Positions 23,856 to 36,600 of a stretch of 64,000 nt of DNA are shown here, piece after piece (positions within the stretch are counted from its first letter, which is position 1; the number at the start of each line of letters is the position of its first letter). The DNA is from Rhopalosiphum padi. Its lineage: Eukaryota; Arthropoda; Insecta; Hemiptera; Aphididae. The DNA is taken from positions 9,231,178-9,295,177 of the forward strand of contig NC_083598.1 in assembly GCF_020882245.1 (NCBI RefSeq), given 5' to 3'. The notes beneath the pieces were generated by a model that was given only the letters and a program-made list of their open reading frames with translations, ran no database searches and was not told the DNA's origin. A program made the position numbers and the translations under genes.

Positions 23856-24925
23856 GTTTTGATTCGTTTACGCTTTGGTGAATAACGCCGGAGTATTTTA
23901 CGATCCATTCTATCGGACTGAAGATGAATTTGATGTAACATTTCAAACAAATTATTTAGACAAGAATACAACTCAATATTATTAGTTTATTATTTTGTTG
24001 ACTGTTGAGTCTTGTTCAGTTGTATGCATTTTTACCTTAGCGTTGGTAATGTTATTTTCGATACAATAGAAACACAGACGCAACTGGTCACTAGGTCGAA
24101 AGCTTACTTAGAAACATAGTATAATATGTATAGAGGTGAGGATCGAGTTCAAATTGAATATTGAATGAAAATCGTCTCGCTCTCTCTTTATCTATCACAC
24201 ACACATAAGCATCGATAGAATAAGGTTAGCGTGCAATCGCCATTCAGCAGTTCTCGTTTTCGAGTGCTGAAAATAATGTAATTTATAGGTAACCGACAAC
24301 GATGGTTATTTTGTAGGTCTGTTCCTCTTGACGCATTTATTGCTCAACCTGTTCCGTGCACACCCTCAGACAGAGGCCACCGAAGTTACCTGCACGAGCT
24401 GAACCCGAGACTTGTCGACAACTTGGGCACTCGTTCCGTTTTGTCGTGTACGCAGCGCCCTAAACATGTCTACAGCTGTTTAAGCGCAAACTTTCGACGT
24501 CGTTGGCTGATAAAAAAAAACTTCCATCGTCTTCTCCAAACCATCCTATAGTATCGTTCGCCATCGTCTCTACAATCATTTACACACGTGTTGTAGGTAT
24601 GTATCCCGTTTTACAGATGGGTAACTGCGAATGACTTGAATCTCGTTAACGCTTGCTGTACTTTAATGTTTGAATCACTTATTACCCGTTGTTGTGGAAG
24701 CTCTGGCGGTTACTGATAAATAAGACTCCCTGGGAAAAGGCCGCAGACTTCTTTGCTCTTGTTTGTGCAGCCGAACCTCTAAAACATCACGGCCAAATAC
24801 TTCACGACTCACATCCGTACGTCACACATATATTGAATTATTATTTTATCGAAAAAAACTTATTTCTGCAATGTCTAACGTTTATGAAAAATACATTTTT
24901 GAAAAAAAAAAATATATTTTACTAG
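23856..24925 (+). pseudogene. Broken retinol-dehydrogenase-like short-chain dehydrogenase
   Basis: Three separate fragments follow the order of an RDH-type SDR. Fragment A (23856-23965), after a TTTTCAG acceptor, reads ALVNNAGVFYDPFYRTEDEF then DVTFQTNYL, with the NNAG motif intact. Fragment B (from 24317), after a TTTGTAG acceptor, reads GLFLLTHLLLNLF, which normally follows NYL directly. Fragment C (about 24689-24835) reads LLINKTPWEKAADFFALV and then HGQILHDSHPYV, resembling the C-terminal KTPxxGAQ...GKYFSDC region. Damage is clear: a one-base deletion just before ALVNNAG, no GT donor after NYL (TTAGACAAG), an early stop in fragment B, and no trace of the N-terminal TGxxxGIG or the catalytic YxxxK part. 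A functional gene is very unlikely. Confidence 0.78.
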
Positions 24926-26896
24926 GTATCATTTATTGTTAGTATTTTAAGATTTTTACTTTTTTGAATGACATCCATTTTTAATCTCTTATTCAAAAGC
25001 AGAATATTTTTTAGAGCACCTACTTCAATGAATACAAATTGAAATTTAAAAATCTATTAAAAAGGTTAAATGAGACGAGCAGAGTAAATCACAAAATATT
25101 GGTCTCCTACTCCACCCATCTGCACTTTATAAGTACCTATAACCTATATAAAGACATAAAGTTATAAGTTATAACTAATTATCTACATGTCCGAAATTAA
25201 AGTTGTATAAATAACATAATACCTACCTTGGAATAAGTAGAATATTTTTGTGTAATGTTTTTTTGATATGCAAATATTGCAAATAGTAATACTTTATTTC
25301 TATTTATTTAATAATAACTTATTATTTATTAGTAATAAGTGATTTTGCCACACATTTCATTAATATTCAGTAGCTCTCAACCGACATATAATTAAATCGG
25401 CCCCGTATGCTACTGCATACGAAAAAAATTTCAATAATACTATTAAAAAATAATTATTATTTTAATTTGATATGATTATTTTCTGGCTGTAATTTAATGC
25501 ACCTAACTTTTATTATCCAAATTTACGATTTTCATTGTTATAGTCATTATTTAATAGTAACTAGGTATAGATTTATACTTAATACGTATAGATACTATGT
25601 TGAGTCTGTTGAGATTAACGAATGTGAATGACTTAGCGGCTCACCCGAATTACTTTCAATTGAACAGCTTAGTTGATGCATTTTGAGAAAATTATTATAA
25701 GAAACTAAAAATATTTTAGATTCTAACTTATTTTATTTACATATTTACTTGTTTTTTTTTTTTTTACTTAATTTTTTTGAATATTTTGCTGTTAAAAATA
25801 ATAATTATTAAATTTTGAGTGGATCGAGTGAAAATTCTTGAACAATTAGTATTTGCTATAGTTTTTTTCCACAAACCTTGTGAATTCTAGTTACGCCACT
25901 ACTTGCATGGTGTTTTCCTTGAATAAGTTATAGTTAACCAATCTTGTAGTTGTATTCCAGCCTAACCTTCTGGTTTCCTCGTTTATATACCTATTGAATA
26001 AACTTGCTCAAAATTGTTAAAAATCTTGATTTTTTTTATTTCGAAAACATATGCATAGTTCAATATGATCGTTGTTTCAAAACATGTCAAATCAATACTT
26101 GAATAACTATAGTTAAATTAGGTATACGTAATCTACACAAATAGGTCTTATTGAAACACTAATTACACCCCTAGAAAACATTCAAGACTAGTCTTAATTA
26201 AGAATCTTACTTTTAGGAGCTGCAGACTTACAGGTATTTATTTCACGTCCCAATTTTAATCCAAACTTATCATTTAATAAACATCGCCATGATATTATTA
26301 CTTAAGGAGTAATGGCTTGGTATATTTACATCATAAAATAAATTGTTTAACATTTAATTACATAAGGATATTAAAAAAGAGACGTATAAAAATGCATTAT
26401 GCGTAATTGTGTAAAGGCAATACACGATTGTTAATTGTTATCATATTAACTTATATAAGATCCATAGTTAAGAATACGGGCGTTGATATTGGGTAATTAG
26501 CTGACTCAAAAAAATGTTGTTAATTATTAAAATATTTTATAGCTGACGCGGAAAACGTATAATATTATGGTTGCGAGTACATACAAAAATCCCATAAAAA
26601 AAAGTACTCAGATTTTTCCCAATTTTTCAGTTTTTCTTTCTAAAAAAACATTATTCGGACTATTGGCTATTGCAAACAATTTTTTTTTTTTTTAATGGGT
26701 CTTATAAATAAATTATGCGCTAATTATCGAACAGTATTTCAGTTTATAAACCATATATATATATATATATATATATAGTCATATAGATAATAGATAAATA
26801 AATAAATATTAAGCATGTGGGTTTTATAGGGACTGCGTGGAAATCCTATAGATTCGGATTCTGCCGAGGCCACAGGGCGAACAGTCGGCTGCAGAA
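24926..26896. other. Non-genic interval upstream of the FKBP-like gene
   Basis: AT-rich, with no gene seen. It contains a small hairpin, CGTATGC-TACT-GCATACG, near 25405-25425, and a lone hAT-like end (TTACGCCACTA) near 25890 with no partner found. The sequence next to 26896 must hold the promoter of the GC-rich gene. A TTTTATAG word ending at about 26829 could be a UTR splice acceptor. Confidence 0.5.
26753..26777. repeat. (AT)n microsatellite
   Basis: An uninterrupted AT dinucleotide run about 120 bases upstream of the FKBP-like coding region. Confidence 0.9.
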
Positions 26897-27736
26897 ATGA
26901 ACAGGATTCCCGTTTGCGAGGTGATCGACCAGCGTCCGTTGGCCGACAAAGAGTCGCCGTCGCCGTCTTCCGTATTCCGGCCGCTGCCCGGCGACGAGTG
27001 CTCCATCACGCTGACGGACATACGGCTGCAGGCCCCATCGGCCGACTGCAGCCTGTCCGCGTGGTTCCGCGGTGACACGGACCGCGATCTGGCGTTTGTG
27101 CTCGGCGAAGCGGACTGTACGGTGGACAGGGGTCTGGAAGCGGTAGTGGCCGACATGCGGCCGGGCGAGCTCCGGGAGTTTTGCGTGGGCGACGGGCGCG
27201 GGGGTCGAGTCACCGGTCGCGTCTGTTTGTCGGCCGTGCGGAAGGCAGCCGGCGGTGCGAGCTGGCGCGGCGACGACAGGCTGAAGCTGACAGAAGCGGC
27301 CCGACAGAAGGACGCGGGCAACCGGCTGTATGGACAGGGCCGGTTCGCAGACGCGTTCCACCGGTTCAACCGGGCGGCCAGGGCGGTGCTGTTCGTCCGG
27401 GACGTGGACGCTGTGCGATCAGACCGAGACGCCATGTACGTGGCCGTGTGCAACAACATGGCCGCTTGCCAGCTACAGCTGGGCAACTACGAACACGCCC
27501 GCCAGCTGTCCGGAAAGGCGCTCGCCATAGACCCGAGCAACGTCAAGGCCCTGGTGCGCCGATGCCGGGCGGCTGCCGAGCTCCGCATGTTCGACGGTGC
27601 CCTGGTCGACGCCGTTCGCGCCTTGGACATCGAACCGGGCAACGCGGTTGCCGAGCGATACCGGGACGTGGCCGCGCGCGGCGTGGATGCCCAGAACGCT
27701 CGTTACGGCGACATGGTCAAGAAGATGTTCGCCTGA
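26897..27736 (+). CDS. FKBP-like protein with TPR domain (Hsp90 co-chaperone type), intronless and GC-rich
   Basis: 279 residues in one exon. Residues about 34-115 look like a degenerate FKBP fold (CSITLTDI, then FVLGEADCTVDRGLEAVVADMRPGE), but the aromatic and Asp residues that form an FKBP active site are not visible, so isomerase activity is doubtful. Three TPR repeats follow at about 133-166, 180-213 and 215-248. Their K138, N142, N187, K217 and R221 fit the carboxylate clamp that holds the C-terminal EEVD of Hsp90 or Hsp70. The layout is that of FKBPL, or of inactive FKBPs such as Drosophila shutdown, and I cannot decide which. Base use is striking: 39 of the 60 bases at 27061-27120 are G or C, against very AT-rich flanks. 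The ATG is the first in frame. An AATAAA-type signal lies near 27861. Confidence 0.82.
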   Translation: MNRIPVCEVIDQRPLADKESPSPSSVFRPLPGDECSITLTDIRLQAPSADCSLSAWFRGDTDRDLAFVLGEADCTVDRGLEAVVADMRPGELREFCVGDGRGGRVTGRVCLSAVRKAAGGASWRGDDRLKLTEAARQKDAGNRLYGQGRFADAFHRFNRAARAVLFVRDVDAVRSDRDAMYVAVCNNMAACQLQLGNYEHARQLSGKALAIDPSNVKALVRRCRAAAELRMFDGALVDAVRALDIEPGNAVAERYRDVAARGVDAQNARYGDMVKKMFA

Positions 27737-28978
27737 AACGGCCCAGCTCGCTCGCAATTGCCCGTCATACAATTGTATTCGTGCTCATATGATGCGTAAA
27801 ACGACCATATATATTATGTGCCCATAATAGTAACATGCGATTTTCAACGTGCAGTGCGTGTAATAAACAACGTTGCCCACACGACGTACGAGTTATTCAT
27901 TTATTGTTGTTACCTGTAAATGGCCTGTTTAGGCACACATATACGTCAATTATAAACAATAATAATAGTATATCCTTTTTGTGTTATTATTGTTTTTATA
28001 ACTGTCTCATCAGTGTATAGACTTCACACCTTCATATATAATACGCAGCTACGTTAACATGTTGTATTTTATAGTTTAGTTGTACTACTAAGGCACTTTA
28101 AAGGTGCCTAGTGCTCTAGTGTACTACCAACTATACTATATTGCCGTGGTAGTTATATGTTGACGGATGATCGGGATACAGACCCAGACGGCTCAGTAAT
28201 ATACAATGGGCCACTAAAATATGTCTCATTCAAACTTAAAAACAAAAATTTAACTGCTCTACATTGCGATAAAATAATATTATTTTTAATTAAAAAATTA
28301 TAATGTTGGGGGATATAAATATATAATCTGCATCCTGCGACTTATCTCCTCCTATGCAAGGCACTGTACCAAATTTTTGAACCATCACGAGTGCGATATA
28401 CTTGGTTGTAAAACAATTAAATAATTCATTTTTTTTAAATAGATAGTTTTTTTATAATTCATTTTTAAAATATCCTTACATATAAATAATTCCATCTTTG
28501 TTTAAAAATTCAATGAATGGACTTCTTTAAAAAAAAATAAAAAATACTTATGTACGTTTTTAAAAATATTTCTTTTACATAATTTTAAGTCTTTAACAGT
28601 GGCAGATCCAGGGGTGGCAAAGGGGGAATCCCCCCCCACAAACGCCACGTAGTTGCCCTATGTCCTTATGTCGTAGATATTCAATTTTCTCGAGTCACAG
28701 TATTCAATAATTTTTGTATAGGCGTTTATTGTAAATATCGTAAATTCGTAAAATTACAATTCTGAAAATTTCTCGGCAGTCTAATAATAGTATTACATTG
28801 GTTATTACGTTTCTTTATCATAGATCTCGTAAATATTGACTGGACCGTCGACACAGACGTTCAATAGATAAGATAAAATCAATTACATAATAATATACTA
28901 TATATAACTCGACACACGACAAACGAGTAATGACAATCTTTACTCTTTAGTCTTTAGTATCTATGTCTGATGTACTAA
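27737..28978. other. 3' flank of the FKBP-like gene; no gene seen
   Basis: Composition falls back to AT-rich soon after 27900. At 28604 a lone hAT-like end begins (CAGTGGCAGATCCAGGGG), with a short C/G hairpin around 28620-28640. No matching right end or target duplication was found, so it is probably a truncated element. Confidence 0.45.
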
Positions 28979-29082
28979 TAGCATTGATTAAATATACTTA
29001 ATATTAAATAAAATATATAAATATTATAATAATAAAATAATAATAATAATAATAATTATTATATTATATTTAATCAATGCTA
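28979..29082. repeat. Perfect 18-bp inverted repeat (MITE-like hairpin)
   Basis: The left arm at 28979-28996 (TAGCATTGATTAAATATA) and its exact reverse complement at 29065-29082 flank about 68 bases made largely of AAT repeats. The structure could fold into a hairpin. It may be a very small MITE or a chance product of repeat expansion. No clear target duplication is seen. Confidence 0.6.
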
Positions 29083-29143
29083 ATAGCTAATCTGTTATTA
29101 CTTATTAGTTATTCTTATTACTTAATAGTTAATACTTATCGTT

Positions 29144-29600
29144 TGCGCGCAAAAAAACACGAAATAATCCAGATTTTTATTTTATATCACGGTCACCCAC
29201 GGCCCCTCAGCCCCTGTTCATTTTTCGACTAAAAAACTAAATATACGTATTTTTAAGATGGAACCTTACTCGCGATGACTCTAAAAACGCGGAAGCCGGT
29301 ACAAGGGACCGTCGGAGCTACCGCCCACATCCAAATAATGCCGAAAATACAAATTTTAACCACCTAAGTACGGTAAAAACCACTTTTTTGAAAAAAACTC
29401 GTGTGCAAGTTTTCGCGGCGATGGATTTATTTTTCGACTATGAAACTTAACACGCATCGTCAGACGGGTTGCCGAAACGGTTTGAGCGCAAAAAAACACG
29501 AAATAATCCAGATTTTTATTTTATATCAAGGTCGCCCACGGCCCCTGTTCAGTTTTCGTCATTTTTCGACTAACACGCATCGTCAGACGGGTTGCCTAAA
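29144..29600. repeat. Interleaved direct repeats
   Basis: An 88-90 bp unit beginning GCGCAAAAAAACACG occurs at about 29144-29232 and again at 29484-29573, with a small indel. A second unit (ATTTTTCGACTA...CGCATCGTCAGACGGGTTGCC) occurs at about 29430-29475 and 29561-29597. The second copy of unit one runs straight into the second copy of unit two. The units are less AT-rich than the surroundings. Origin unknown; the pattern suggests tandem duplication within a repetitive element. Confidence 0.8.
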
Positions 29601-32600
29601 TGATATTTGCTTTATTTTTATTTTTTTACTTTTACTATATTTTGGTGAGACATTGAGACGTCTTCGACACCGACATTGTATTTGTGTACGATCTCAAACT
29701 ACCATGTGCGATTTGGATCTGCTTTTTTATCGGTTTTTATGCTTCCCCGATTGCGTTCCGCTGTTCGTCAGCCTCTGCCCGCATTTTTGCGACGTATAAA
29801 CGTCGTTCGCTATGCGGTTTTTATATTGACGTGCGTTGAGTGTGCCACCACTTCATGGCAACCTACTTGGTGTTAAACGCTTCAGCACGTTTTTAATATT
29901 TTTATCAATGTTGTCCGGCTTCTTTGCCGGTTGTCGCCCACTGCACTACTGTTCATCGTTACCTTTTTACGTGCAATGCATTACACGCAGTCTTGCTCTA
30001 ACCATATATACTGTTATATAATAATATTATTTAATAGTATTAATAATAATAATAATATTATGACGTTTCGCGTCCATCAAGCAGCCGGTCGTATTGTGTC
30101 GTAACGATTAAAAAATATAATTATAATTGTCGAGCTCTCGTAAATTAGTAACAATAATTCAAATAATTGCCATAACTGCTATTGGTGTCGTTACTTACAG
30201 CCAGCATCGTAGTCCACTCCGATACCGCTAGCCACCGTGTCGCCGTCGCCGCCTAGCCGCACGTGATTGCAAAAGGCTGGTGTCGTTCAGCTGGCCGTTA
30301 AATAGAGTGGCTACAACGCGTCTAAAACAGATTTGTTATCGCCTTGTGTAGAATTTTCCAATCTTTTTAATATTATGTAGATTAAGTGCTTCGCTACCTT
30401 CCGCGGATAATCGAATCACGTTAGACGGCGCCACGGCGGTCGCACGAATAATATAGACACCGAATTCGGTCGCCTATTGGCTCTTATGAACTATAATCAT
30501 TGGTATTGCACTATCTTGTGGTTCGATTGCATTCTAAACGTATGGCGCTTTGTACATACTAAGACGCAACTGAATAAACGGCGTTTCTTATCCCTAGCCG
30601 CCTGAAAAATAGTCACCCAAGTAAGTAGGGTGGCCCAACTTTAAACTCGTATAACCCGTAATAACAATATTTGCTTATTGTGCTTTTCTAACACAAATTG
30701 TTAATTCTTCAAATTACAAAAAATTTATATTATATACTTTATGTCTGGTAATGTTAAAGAGTAAAGACTAATAAAATGTTAATTAAAACCGTCATAAAAA
30801 TTCTTCCGAATACAATTTTATAGGATTGTGACATGGACAAATATTAATAATTACTTATATTTCTTTTAGTTTTTAATTGTATTTGTATATGACTATTGTG
30901 CTTAATAAATAAATTGTTATAAAAATAATATAGCATATGATAGTGTCCGTACTGGAAACCGTTGCATAGAAATTAAGTAGTTTAAATCAGAGGTGTGTTT
31001 AGATCTGTAGGAGGGGTGGGATTAATTTTTAAATAAATAACTTGAATGACCAAAAATATAAATCGCATAAGATATTGAATAGAAAGATATATCTTTAATC
31101 GTGGTATAGTTACAGAGTTACATAATATTACTAACTTATAGCCTATAATAATTAATAAGTATGAAAATAATTATAAAACATTTTTTTTTCATATATTTAT
31201 ATTATATTATATAGATTACATTTTTTTGTTCATAGTTAATATTTTACATAAATAAATATTTACGAGTAATAACATTTAACAATTAACTTTATTATGATAA
31301 AATACATATTTCATGATGACTGTTTATTATGATTGCTGTAATGCTGTCCCAATTTGAGTAGGTGTTTAAATTAAAGTTTATACGATAATAATATCTTGCT
31401 AGAGTATTTCTACAGCCTACATTATAGGCAAATAATAATTATAATAATATATTAATATATACAAATTTTCCAAGAATATTCTACTTTGGAATAAGGAATG
31501 AAAAATACATGTTATTATTAAAAAAGTAATTATTTTTGAGCAACAATGTTTTTAAAAATTTAAAATTACTTAGGATGTAAAAAAAATATTTTCAAAAAAA
31601 TTAAGTTGTTTAGTGTCATCTAAAACATTACTCGGTATCTATAAGCTATTTATATAATATAGTACTAAAAGTACTAATTACCTAATAATTATTAATATGA
31701 TAGGTATTATGTTAATTTAATAAATATTAATAGGTACTTACCTGTATTTAATACCAATGTACTATCGAGGAATTATAAATTTGAAGTGTTTATTCATTGT
31801 TTTTCAAAACTTGTACTTATAAATAAGAGTACCTATTTGTAAATGTAATAATTTGAGTTTTTAAAATGTTCAGCAATATTATGTGGATATAGCCATCAAT
31901 CAAAAATACTTCGATATTTTTTCTAATAGGTAGCTAATATAAGTTCCAATTTGGTAGGAAGTCAAAAGTAAAAAATTCCCTATACTTTTCTAAATTTGGG
32001 AAAAATAAAAAAATACACACATAAATTCACAATTTTGATATTTTGTTGCAATTCAAATAGAACATGTCTATAATTCTATGTTGAGCGTGTGTTTGACAGA
32101 AACAGAAAACCACCGCTTCCAATCCCTTTAATTTACAAATATATAATGTTGTATAAATGTACAACATATGACTAAGTTATATAAAAGAAGTGGATTAGAA
32201 AGAAGGCATTGCATACTTTGATAAATGAAGTGGACTATTAAGTTGTTTGAAGAAATTAAACCAAAATACTTTTTCAACTACCCAGGCTTTGCTTTGTAGA
32301 AAAAATAAGATAAACGTATATTATAGTGTATGCTTAAAATAAAAATAGTAAATATATTGGATGGAACAGATTATGGTTTCATGTTATTTTAAAGGAATTA
32401 GTTTCAAATAGATGTTTTTGGTTTACTTTAAGTGTTGATTGAAAAATTTACAACATTATTAACTATATATAATAACTAATAAAATACAAAATAAGCTTCA
32501 TTAAAAATATAGAACATACATTTAATTATAAAATTATGAACACAACAACCTATACACCCAAAACACAGACAATCAGTGTCGTACTATAAATGTAATATAC

Positions 32601-33699
32601 TAAGTACAAAACATCTAGTATCTTTAACATTAAAACTATACTCGCAAAAAATTTAAGTTGCGCATTCACATTATATTGGAACAAATAACTTAATTTTGAT
32701 TGCTCTACTTTTACATAAAATACCATTCGTTCAAATACGATTATGAAATACAAAAATAAATAATATAACCCTTGCTTTTATTATTATTTTTACTATAGTA
32801 TAAATCCAGAAAAAACAACAGTCCCGTAATTAACTTAACATCCATGGCACTTAAAATAGTAATATTTATGTACATACATTTTAATCTTAAACCCACAGTA
32901 AAATGGTTATTAGTTTACATTAATTATTTATTTAGGTAATATAATAATATATATATTATAATTTTTTACCAATAAACAGTTGTGTTGAATGTTTTTACAT
33001 AAAACAATAGTATAATCCATAATTAACATAAATCATGAATATAAATATAATAACTTATGCAAATAAAATAATTTAAACATCAGTTATTATTGCAAACATA
33101 TTAATGGTAATTAGACATAACAGACCTAACAATATTAGCCGTATGTTAATTAAAATATTAAATCCAAATGAATATAGCTGTTAGAAAATTTTACGGCTTG
33201 GTTCTAGTCACCACAATTTGAGCAATTTATCTAAGAGAAAGTATAATTAAAATATATTTGGAAGACTAAGATGGGCCTTTCTAATGAAAAATAAATAAAA
33301 TCAAATAATATTAAAATGATTGTTGAATTGAGTATGCATATTAAATGAGGAAAAATATTTAGATATAATAATATTAAAATTAGGTTTTATTTAATAAAAA
33401 TTATTACTCATTTTTGTATTGTTAGATCTATAGTAGAAATTTCCTTGAAACAAAATGTATTATTTGATTTAGATTAAAAACTAATGAAAACATATTTATG
33501 GATTCAACACAATAAATAGTATTAACCATCAATACACATTAACGTTAAAAAATGATGATAAACAATGAATTTCACATACAAGTAGATAGGTATAACATTT
33601 TATATATATATATAAAAAAAAAATATATATAATCACAGAAAGTTAACATATGTGTGCCATTTATGAGACGAATTAACAACGTCATGAGGCAATATTATA
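29601..33699. other. Non-genic interval between repeats and atlastin
   Basis: From 29601 to about 30600 the sequence is richer in G and C and has many CpG, but the open frames lack recognisable motifs. From 30600 to 33699 it is AT-rich and includes the atlastin 3' UTR on its right side, with TTTATT words (minus-strand AATAAA), for example near 33386. No gene was recognised. Confidence 0.5.
30199..30330 (-). other. GC-rich coding-like fragment with splice donor
   Basis: On the minus strand a segment ending at a GTAAGT donor (complement of 30193-30198) reads GGDGDTVASGIGVDYDAGC in one frame. In a neighbouring frame the sequence just before it reads NGQLNDTSLLQSRA. It has coding-like codon use but no long frame, no ATG that explains it and no homology that I recognise. 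It could be a terminal exon piece or a gene fossil. Confidence 0.2.
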
Positions 33700-36600
33700 T
33701 CATGACTGTCTAAACCTGTCGTTCATCTCGACGTGGGAATTCATTCTTTGCATTGGTTTTTTTCCAAATGGTGACTGAACACCAGTAATAGGAGAAGTTG
33801 TATTTTTCACAGCTATGTTGATTGCTTGATTAGTAGCCTGTTCTAAACTTTTTTGAAGGAAAATTTCATAGCTTGGCTTCAAAAACTAAAACAAATTTAA
33901 ATAATTAATAACTATAACAAATATTTTAATGATAAATAAATAATACTAACATTATCCCACGTAATGTTAGCTGCATCATCAATAGTTGAGCCTAGTTCAC
34001 TATGTACTCCACTGTACCTGTAACAGAATACAAAATCAAAAATATTTATTAAGTATTTGTTGAAACTTTAAAAGCATAAAGTGGTAATAAATGCTAAAAA
34101 AGTTATTAACATTCATGAATCACAAGTATCATTAGTATTAGCAGGCATTAACAGAGCTAAGCAATAATAATATGATAAATCATTGTTTATAAATTGTTAT
34201 AATATATTTATTTTTCACTCATTTACTCTATGTTTATACTAAATTAATTCTAAATAATGCGTAAAAATTGTATGAATAAAGTTAAGCTTTTTCATGACTT
34301 AATGAAGTGTGTTCAATAAAAATTTAGACTAAATTTCTTACAGATAAACTTGAAATATTATTGGTAATATTTTTGTACTAAAATAAACTTAACATAATTT
34401 TTAGTTTTTTTTTATATATATAAAAAATTAATTTCCCAACCCACATTAGTTCTCATTGACAAATCACGTTCAAAGTTATGATGCTTTATATAAAATCACA
34501 ATTTTGAGTTATTATGGAACAATAAGTATGCATTAAATTTTGTTTAAAATCAATAGTACGAGCTATACCAACTGTTAACTCAAATAGAATATCTTATTGA
34601 ACTGTGTTTGTAATTGAAAGTTTGAGTTTCTAATGATTCAAATATTATAATATTAATTATTATGGGTATATGGATATGATTCAAAAACCTAAATCCAATT
34701 GCCAAAGTTGAGGAAGTAAATGCATTCTTTCATAAAATGATGGTAGAACTAAAACTTTAAAAGCTCTAGCAAATATATAAAAATGTTTTAAAAATGGCAA
34801 GACTACTGGAAGCACTAAATGGTACCTAAAGTACATTATTTTGAAGGTAATTTATTTAAATAGAATCAATAATACACTATGTCTAGGTGTTAATTGAACA
34901 CTTCTCGTTTACATTTTTAAACTAGAATGGAAGAATGGAACCTCTGAATACCGGACACTCTAGGTTGCTAAAATTGTATCGGCTATTTAGAAGGGAGAAG
35001 GGGCAAATAAAAAAATGAACAATATCAAAATATATCAAAAAAAATTACACATATTTTTATTATTTCTATGTATGAACTTGTATGTATTATTATTTTTAAA
35101 AAAATAGTTATTTTAGCTCAATGGATATGCTGCATAAAATGGCTATTACTAATTATAGAGATAAATTATAAGGGTATAATATTGTGTTAAACATACATTT
35201 TAATAAAATTTATTGTATCAGTACTTTAGGGGTTTTCCTTTAGAGAAGTATAATCCGTCCAGTTCATCTTGGCCATCTGCTGACGTAACAAACTACTAAT
35301 ACAGTTGATATTACTTTATATTATAAAATAGTAATCATAATGGTTGCCAATGGCCAAGATAAACTGGACTGGTTATAGTAGATATGTCCCTGTTCCCAAA
35401 AAATTTACGCTATTTAGAGGGGTTTTTTAAGGAAGGTACTACTTTATAATGAATAAATTATTAATATACTTGCCTTATATACGCCCACATTATAAGAATG
35501 AGAAGAGCAAGACCCATAATTAAATTAATACCACTGGCTACAGAGTACATTCCAAAGAAGTTAAATATTCCAGATATGAAATAACAAGCAACTGCAACTG
35601 CAAAGAATACTGCTGGTGTACGTGCAGATTTGAATACATTTTTGCTTTCATTTTGTGATTTAAACTTTAAGTAATCTTCATCGATATCCTAAAAATTATT
35701 TGAGTAATTAATCAATTTAGTAATGCAAAGTAATAATTATGAATATATTGTCTTACAGTCTCTAATTTAAATTTGTATGATTCTGAGAATTCATCACCCC
35801 CCATTTTTCTCTTTACAATGAATTGTTCCAAAGCCAAATCTTTGCTCTTAATATGTTCCTCATCTAGTGAGTTGGTGTTCAAATATGGTCTGTTACCACC
35901 ACAAATAGTATCCATCATCTGGCGGTACACTTCTCGAGCAGATGCAACAGCAGATAAATTATTTGCTTCAGCAGTTGTCTAGCATATAATAATTAAAATT
36001 TTATTTTATTATTTTTTTGCTTACTTTTTAATATAAATTTATTTAAACTTACAACAAGCATAGATTTTGGTTCTGGCAGTTCAGCTCCAGTAAACAATTT
36101 AATATATGCTTTGAAATATTGGACTAACTCTTTTGCTTTTACTTTTTGTCCACCAATCTCTTTCAAGATTAATTTGTTTGGCTTCAATAACATTGGTATC
36201 AAAGTTAATAGGTTTTGTTTAAAGTCAGGTTCAATATCTAAATAATAATAAAAATAAATATTTAATCCCACTTAAATATTATTATAATTTATTTTTTTAT
36301 TACCTGAAAGTTTGCCATCAAAGTTAGGATTAGTAGCAACATTCAGACCAGGGTGAGGCATTAAATAACAACTGATATCGGAAAAACACGATTTAATGTG
36401 TTTTCTTAGTGACTGAAGTTCTGGATGTTGTTTGTCGGATATTTGCAGTCTTTTGTCTAATATTTTTTGCCCACCTTCTGCGCCATATTCAGCTTCATAT
36501 GGAAAACTCCAATCCCTAACCAAGAACTGTAATTTTTGGAATGGCTTTGTACCAGTATCTTCTAGTGCTAAACGGCCATATTCGGTGAACAGCTAAAAAA

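Noticed and set aside
26824..27792. Several long frames on both strands overlapping the FKBP-like gene
   Set aside because: They are shadows of a GC-rich coding region. Only the 26897-27736 frame has TPR motifs and clamp residues.
28604..28660. hAT-like left end CAGTGGCAGATCCAGGGG as a complete element
   Set aside because: No matching right end or target duplication was found downstream.
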